From Hydrangea macrophylla (lineage: Eukaryota > Streptophyta > Magnoliopsida > Cornales > Hydrangeaceae): a stretch of DNA of 64,000 nt. The notes under the pieces are model-generated. The model ran no database searches and was not told the origin of the DNA. It saw only the letters and a program-made list of their open reading frames with translations. A program made the translations under genes and the position numbers. Shown here in pieces: positions 58,790-64,000 of the stretch; position 1 is the first letter of the stretch, and each line of letters starts with the position of its first letter. The DNA is taken from NCBI GenBank assembly GCA_033977485.1, contig CM066985.1, positions 70,851,045 through 70,915,044 of the forward strand. Reading direction: 5' to 3'.

Positions 58790-59265
58790 AAAAAAAAAAA
58801 AGAAAGAAAAGAAAAGCTCGCTAGGTTAAAAACCCAAAAGGGCACCTAGGCAAAAGTTAGAGCTAAAAAGGTATTGATTTCCAAGATCTGACCTTAACCA
58901 GTCAAAATGATGGAGAAAATGAAAGAAATTTTTGATGAAACAAATGAGAGAATCGTATGCTTCAAGGTACATCATAAGAACGTGCCTAGATCACATTGCA
59001 AAAGGCTCAAAACGACCACAAATAAATCCCGAGAGCTGACGTGCACATTCTGGAATTTTGAGATTATGATTGAAAGATCTCACATGAATCAACTACATGA
59101 AAAGTAAAATTGACTGGCTAGGCGAAAGTGAAAAGGATCAATCCTCAGAAAGAAAAGAAAAGAAAAGAAAGGGAGATCGAAACTGAATCCTTTTATTCAA
59201 GGCTACCACAAGTGAGCTAAGTTTTTTGACGATTGGTTTTAAAAACCCTCATACCTCAACCTTTC
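58790..59265 (+). other. Post-pol spacer of Z
   Basis: Contains GCTCGCTAGGTTAAAAACCC and CACCTAGGCAAAAGTTAGAG as in X 24367-24420, plus AAAG-rich runs. No gene supported; the 66-codon ORF at 58907 has no recognisable content. Confidence 0.5.
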
Positions 59266-59274
59266 CAAAAAGAC

Positions 59275-59640
59275 CTTGCCTTGAACTACGCTCGACCTGA
59301 TTCTTACTCGGGGATACGTAGGCAACCGTATCGGTTCGGTCGATACCATCATAATCAAACCAATTTCTTTCAAGACCTTGCCTTGAACTACGCTCGACTT
59401 GATTCCCACTCGGGGATACGTAGGCAACCGCATTGGTTCGGTCGACACCGTCATAATTAAACCAATTTCTTTCAAGACCTTGCCTTGAACTACGCTCGAC
59501 CTGATTCCCACTCGGAGATACGTAGGCAACCGTATCGGTTCGGCCGACTCTATCATAATTAACCCCCTTTTCTTCAAGACTTTGGCCCGAACTACGTTGG
59601 ACCTGATCCCCACTCGGGATACGTGGTCAGACTTTCACAA
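59275..59640 (+). repeat. 102-bp tandem array (Z)
   Basis: Four units; GAACTACG at 59283, 59385, 59487 and 59589. Each has CACTCGGGGATACGTAGGCA or a close variant and a TCGGTTCGG-like word. X and Y have two units. Confidence 0.92.
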
Positions 59641-59855
59641 AAAAAAAAAAAGAGAAAGAAAAGAAGGATGACTCGCTAGGATGAAAATCCGAAAGGACGC
59701 CTAGGCAAAAATTAGAGCTAAATCCAAAGTGAGCAATAACAAAAAAGAGAAAATAGCTCGCTAGGTCACTTCACAAGTGCCTATGAAAAAGTTATGAGCA
59801 TTTGAGAGATTAAAAGTCGTGGTCCTCACCTTAAGCCAGCGATCACCTTCCATAC

Positions 59856-60060
59856 TAGGGGCAAACTTCGGCTACTCGCCTCATTTGCCTGAATTTTACT
59901 ATCTACCCTTCATACAAGGGGCAAACTTCGGTCACCTACCTCGTTTGCCCAAAACCTCTAATAAACCATTGTCCAAACTGGGGGCAAACTTCGGTCACCC
60001 ACCTCGTTTGCCTATGAATTCCACTTCCTATATCTCAAACTAGGGGCAAACTCTGTTTGC
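59856..60060 (+). repeat. Tandem array of polypurine-like units (Z)
   Basis: Four units with GGGGCAAACTTCGG...CTCGTTTGCC, about 55-65 bases apart. Confidence 0.85.
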
Positions 60061-60590
60061 CGAACGCGATCCCTTCACACCAAAGGGTGAGTTTTCAAGT
60101 CACCAAGTTGCTTTGAAAATTTTGAAATAGAGCATATTTTATTCTAAAAGCTAAGGCACTAATCCAAAGCACATTTTGGGAGAAGCAAAGAATTGATTAA
60201 ATCAATAGGGAAGAACTTTCAAAATAAGATTTATCATTATGCGGAGTGAACTCATAAGAGAAATGGTACATCATTTATGATGAAAGCACATCAAGTTTTA
60301 GCAAGTCGAGCTTGTTATGGTGTCAAATGTGTCGCCCTCGCATGACGGTGTCTGTCAGTTTTTGAGTCTGTCATAGTCTTTTTCAGAAAAAGAGTTTGTC
60401 GTAGTCTCAAATGTGTAAGTCAACAGTGACGAATAATGATTTTTTTAAAATCAAGTTATGAAGAGCATTCCAATGATAATACAAGCAGGAGTACCAAACA
60501 CTATTACTGCACCAGTCAAAGGTGTCAGCATGAGAAGGTCCAAACTTGGGGAAAATTTCATCCCTTTCCAAGCCGTCGAAAGTTGACCAT
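60061..60590 (+). other. Unique stretch in Z where X has antisense genes
   Basis: No gene and no PMD or DUF7745 wording. Short GTCAGTTTTTGAGTCTGTC-like words near 60350. Confidence 0.5.
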
Positions 60591-60599
60591 CTTTCTTCC

Positions 60600-61135
60600 T
60601 TCATGCCACAAATGTCCATGAGTGGCTGTTATTGATCTTTCTTCCTTCATGAAACATAAGTCCATGAGTGGCTATTGATGATCTTCCTTTCTCCTAGCAA
60701 CATAAGTCCATGAGTGGCTGTTGATGATCTTCCTTTCTTTTAACAACATAAGTCCATGAGTGGCTGTTGCTTATCTTCGTTCATGCAACATAAGTCCATG
60801 AGTGGCTATTAATGATCTTCCTTTCTCCTAGCAACATAAGTCCATAAGTGGCTGTTGCTCATCTTCGTTCATGCAACATAAGTCCATGAGTGGCTGTTGA
60901 TGATCTTCCTTTTTCCTAGCAACATAAGTCCATGAGTGGCTGTTGATCTTTCGTCTTTCTTCATGCAACATAAGTCCATGAGTGACTGTTGATGATCTTC
61001 TTTCATCTGTGCAACATAAGTCCATAAGTGGTTGTTGATCATCTTTCTTTATGCAACATAAGTCCATGAGTGGCCGTTGATGACCTTCTTTCATCCTAAA
61101 GCAACATAAGTCCATGAGTGATTGTTGATCACCCT
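60600..61135 (+). repeat. About 46-bp tandem array (Z)
   Basis: 12 or 13 units of AACATAAGTCCATGAGTGGC-TGTTGATGATCTTCCTTTC type, spacing 40-50 bases. Not seen in X or Y. Confidence 0.92.
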
Positions 61136-61317
61136 TCTCTTTCAATATCAAAACCTTAACTACAGCAGACCATCTCCGTATCCCTCATCACAAATAAAAT
61201 GATACCTTGACTCCCATTCAATGGGCGTATTTCCTTCTTCCTAGCAGAGTGCATTATCCATTCCAGTGGCCCATTTCAGTCAAGATTGACAAGGTTTCAT
61301 CCCCAGCAGGCATATCA

Positions 61318-61675
61318 ATTTGTTAGTCCAACCGTTGGTCTAATCCTGACAGTCACAGTAGTTCACTGTCGACTCGTCATCTCGATTCGTACATCGTCAG
61401 TTCAATCTTGACAATCATAGTAGTTCACTGTCGACTCGTCATCTCGATTCATACATCGGCAGTTCAATCTTGACAGTCACAGTAGTTCACTGTCGACTCG
61501 TCATCTCGATTCGTACATCATCAGTTCAATCCTGACAGTCACAGTAGTTCACTGTCGACTCGTCATCTCATTCGTACATCATCATTTTTTTTTATCACGG
61601 TTAGTCCATTCGTTGGTCTAATCCATGACAGTCACAGTAGTTCACTGTCAACTCATCATCTCGATTCGTACATCA
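61318..61675 (+). repeat. 62-bp tandem array (Z)
   Basis: GTTCACTGTC at 61361, 61423, 61485 and 61547 (exact 62-bp period) and a fifth at 61640 after a 31-bp insertion. Each unit contains GACAGT...ACTGTC, a 6-bp stem with an 11-base loop, in most copies. Confidence 0.93.
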
Positions 61676-61681
61676 CCAACC

Positions 61682-62680
61682 CTCTAGATTGAGGCAAATC
61701 CTTCATCGCCAAATCCTTCATCATCAGCCGTCTAGATTGAGGCAAATCCTTCATTGTTAGCCCTCTAGATTGAGGCAAATCCTTCATCACCAACCCTCTA
61801 GATTGAGGCAAATCCTTCATCACCAGCCCTCTAGATTGAGACAAATCCTTCATCACCAGCCCTCTAGATTGAGGCAAAGCCTTCATCACCAGCCCTCTAG
61901 ATTGAGACAAATCTTTCATCGCCAGCCCCCTAGATTGAGGCAAATCCTTCATCGCCAGCCCTCTAGATTGAGGCAAATCCTTCATCATCAGCCCTCTAGA
62001 TTGAGGCAAATCCTTCACCATCAGCCCTCAAGATTGAGGCAAATCCATCATTGTTAGCCCTCTAGATTGAGGCAAATCCTTCATAACCAGCCCTCTAGAT
62101 TGAGGCAAATCCTTCATCATCAGCCCTCTAGATTGAGGCAAATCCTTCACCATCAGCCCTCTAGATTGAGGTAAATCCTTCATTGTTAGCCCTCTAGATT
62201 GAGGCAAATTCTTCATCACCAGCCCTCTAGATTGAGGCAAATCCTTCATCATCAGCCCTCTATCATTAGCCCTCTAGATTGAGGCAAATCCTTCATTGTC
62301 AGCCCTCTAGATTGAGGCAAATCCTTCATCATTAGCCCTCTAGATTGAGGCAAATCCTTCATCGCCAGCCCTATAGATTGAGGCAAATCCTTCATCATCA
62401 GCCCTCTAGATTGAGGCAAATCCTTCATTGTCAGTCCTCTAGATTAAGGCAAGTCATTCATCACCAACCCTCTAGATTGAGGCAAATCCTTCATCACCAG
62501 CCCTCTAGATTGAGGCAAATCCTTCATCATTAACCCTCTAGATTGAGGCAAATCCTTCATCATCAGCCCTCTATATTGAGGCAAATCCTTCATTGTCAGC
62601 CCTCCAGATTAAGGCAAATCCTTCGTCGCCAAATCCTTCATTACCAGCCCTCCAGATTGAGGCAAATCTTTCATTGTAAA
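61682..62680 (+). repeat. 33-bp tandem array, about 30 units (Z)
   Basis: Unit CCCTCTAGATTGAGGCAAAT-CCTTCATCACCAG. Nearly all units are 33 bases; small partial units occur near 61711, 62261 and 62632. The TCTAGA palindrome is well kept. Because 33 is divisible by three, open frames appear on both strands; they are not genes. Confidence 0.95.
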
Positions 62681-62739
62681 CCCTTTAGGTTAGGGTAGAA
62701 CTTCCACATCTAACAATCATTTTAAAGAGATTCTCAGAT

Positions 62740-62965
62740 AGTCCATTAGCTCCCGAAGGCCCTAATCGGTTCTTTTGGATTGAGCATTATAAAATTTGAT
62801 CAACCACGAGAGATTCAGAGATGGATCCTATTTTTCGGTCATTCCGATCAACCGTGAGAGGTTTAGAGACGAATCCTGGCTCTAGTGCCAAAGTTAAGAG
62901 AGATTCCCGAAGAATTCCCTACTATGCTCAGCAGAAGATAACGACAATCAGAACCAACTCTCGGG
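62740..62965 (+). repeat. About 180-bp units (Z)
   Basis: One and a half units like X 28930-29450 (GATCAACCACGAGAGATTCA, GATGGATCCT words). Confidence 0.7.
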
Positions 62966-63059
62966 ATCAGCCAACAATTGGAAGCACCGCCCACCGTCAA
63001 ATCACCCCGATTCCCAGGGCAAGCACTGTCAATTCACAATTCAAGGCCCCGTGTTCATT

Positions 63060-63780
63060 GATTATCATGAGCTTCCTCACCTTTTGTGAGCCTCCTCAGT
63101 CCTTTATCCAATTATCATGAGCTTCCTCACCAACTCAGCTATCGAACTTTTTCACCAAACAATTATCATGAGATTCCTCACCAACTCAGCTATCGTGAGC
63201 TTCCTCACCACTCGGTTATCGTGAGCTTCCTCACTCATTCATCTAAAATCATGAGCTTTCTCACTTATTGTGAGCTTCCTCACTCCTTCGTCTAAAATTA
63301 TAAGCTTCCTCACTTGTTGTGAGCTTCCTCACTCCTGTGTCCAAAATCATGAGCTTTTTCACCACTCATTTATCCTGAGCTTCCTCACTCCTTCCCCCAA
63401 AACCGTGAACTTTCTCACTTATCGTGAGCTTCATCACTCCTTTGTCCAAAATCATGAGCTTCTTCCCCGCTCAATTTTTGTGAGATTCCTCACTCATCAT
63501 AAGCTTTCTCACATGTCAATTATCGTGAGCTCCTCACTTATTGTGACCTTCCTCACTCATTTGTCCAAAATCATGAGTCCCCCTCACCTACCTATTGATT
63601 ATTGCGAGCTTCTTTGCCTGTCGCTTATCGTGAGCATTCTCACTTATCGGGAGCTTCCTCACTCCTTTGTCCAAGATCATGAGCTTCTTCACTTATTATG
63701 AGCTTTCTCACTTATCGCTCCTGAGCTTCCTCACTCTGGTTTTCTCAAACTGTCAGTTATCGTGAGCTCCCTCACTTGTC
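63060..63780 (+). repeat. GTGAGCTTCCTCAC tandem repeats (Z)
   Basis: About 25 irregular units, roughly twice as many as in X. Confidence 0.88.
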
Positions 63781-64000
63781 GGTTATCTTTAGTTATCATC
63801 CTCGAGGACCCCGCGTCCGATCTGTTTTGCTTACAAAGCACACTTCCCAAATTCCAGAAGTTTGCCCCTATACCCAGAGTCTTCTAAACCTTGACGTCCT
63901 TATCCGAGTCATCCACCACATCACAGTTGCAAACACTAGCACAACACCAGCCCACTCGGAGTGGCACACCCCATATCACAGTTACAAATACTAGACATGA
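63781..64000 (+). other. 3' tail of Z, cut by the window end
   Basis: Aligns with X 29870-30065 (ATCCTCGAGGACCCC, CCCAGAGTCTTC words). By comparison with X the 3' LTR should start about 300 bases past the window. Confidence 0.7.

Larger units (their letters stand above)
49096..64000 (+). mobile_element. Non-autonomous Tat element Z, 3' end outside window
   Basis: LTR start TGTAGACACCC at 49096 inside Y's RNase H; primer site at 55741; gag remnant 57451-58170; a scrap of pol; then the same 3' series of repeats as X, reaching at the window end the stretch that in X lies about 280 bases before the 3' LTR. No RT or integrase and no antisense genes. The flanking ACTATT/CTATT at 49091-49095 should be repeated after its 3' LTR. 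Confidence 0.82.

Noticed and set aside
58907..59107. 66-codon ORF MMEKMKEIFDE
   Set aside because: No family resemblance and no counterpart in X or Y.
61656..62533. Open frames of 62-121 codons on both strands with MKDLPQSRGL or RQILHHQPSRL repeats
   Set aside because: They arise because the 33-bp repeat unit is divisible by three; no other coding sign.
61682..62680. CRISPR-like regular array
   Set aside because: Plant nuclear context and no unique spacers between repeats; a plain tandem repeat.
63086..63701. ORFs rich in MSFLT and ELPHS
   Set aside because: Translation of the GTGAGCTTCCTCAC repeats.

Overview
The window is plant nuclear DNA, from a flowering plant (probably a eudicot, which I cannot narrow further). 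It is packed with old, nested Ty3/gypsy LTR retrotransposons of the Tat and Athila lineages. I see no host gene that looks alive, no rRNA or tRNA gene, no CRISPR array and nothing bacterial. Every retroelement coding region carries stops or frameshifts. LAYOUT: (1) 1-12374, an Athila-type element (A1, + strand), 5' end outside the window: broken protease, RT, RNase H and integrase (25-4008), a microsatellite-rich spacer, two ORF remnants of the envelope-region type (6385-7641 and 8320-9093), and a 3' LTR (11061-12374). (2) 12602-33644, a 21-kb Tat element (X, + strand): LTRs at 12602-15758 (3' tip lost) and 30377-33644, gag-protease-RT-dual RNase H-integrase (16541-24164), an antisense solo LTR (19084-21046, target duplication ATGCT) inside pol, then tandem repeats and two antisense gene copies, one DUF7745-like and one plant-mobile-domain (PMD)-like with conserved introns. 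(3) 33645-35995, a Tat-type LTR on the - strand. (4) 35996-49095, a second copy of the X family (Y, - strand) with the same antisense gene pair, split by N1. (5) 39537-46667, N1, a structurally complete 7.1-kb Athila-type element with two LTRs, a tRNA-type primer site, a polypurine tract and the target duplication CCTTG. It has no RT or integrase, only one broken ORF of about 570 codons that I do not recognise. (6) 49096 to the window end, a third X-family relative (Z, + strand) inserted in Y's RNase H. It has lost nearly all of pol and the antisense genes, and its 3' region is a series of different tandem arrays (102, about 50, about 46, 62 and 33 bp units). Its 5' LTR contains an inverted LTR, giving a near-palindrome of about 2.7 kb. 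ORDER OF EVENTS: Y is older than N1 and Z, which interrupt it; X is older than the solo LTR in its pol. X supplies an empty site for both insertions into Y. The most interesting points are the antisense, intron-bearing PMD plus DUF7745-like pair kept in two copies of one retrotransposon family, the unrecognised ORF of N1, the repeat series in Z, and the LTR palindrome.
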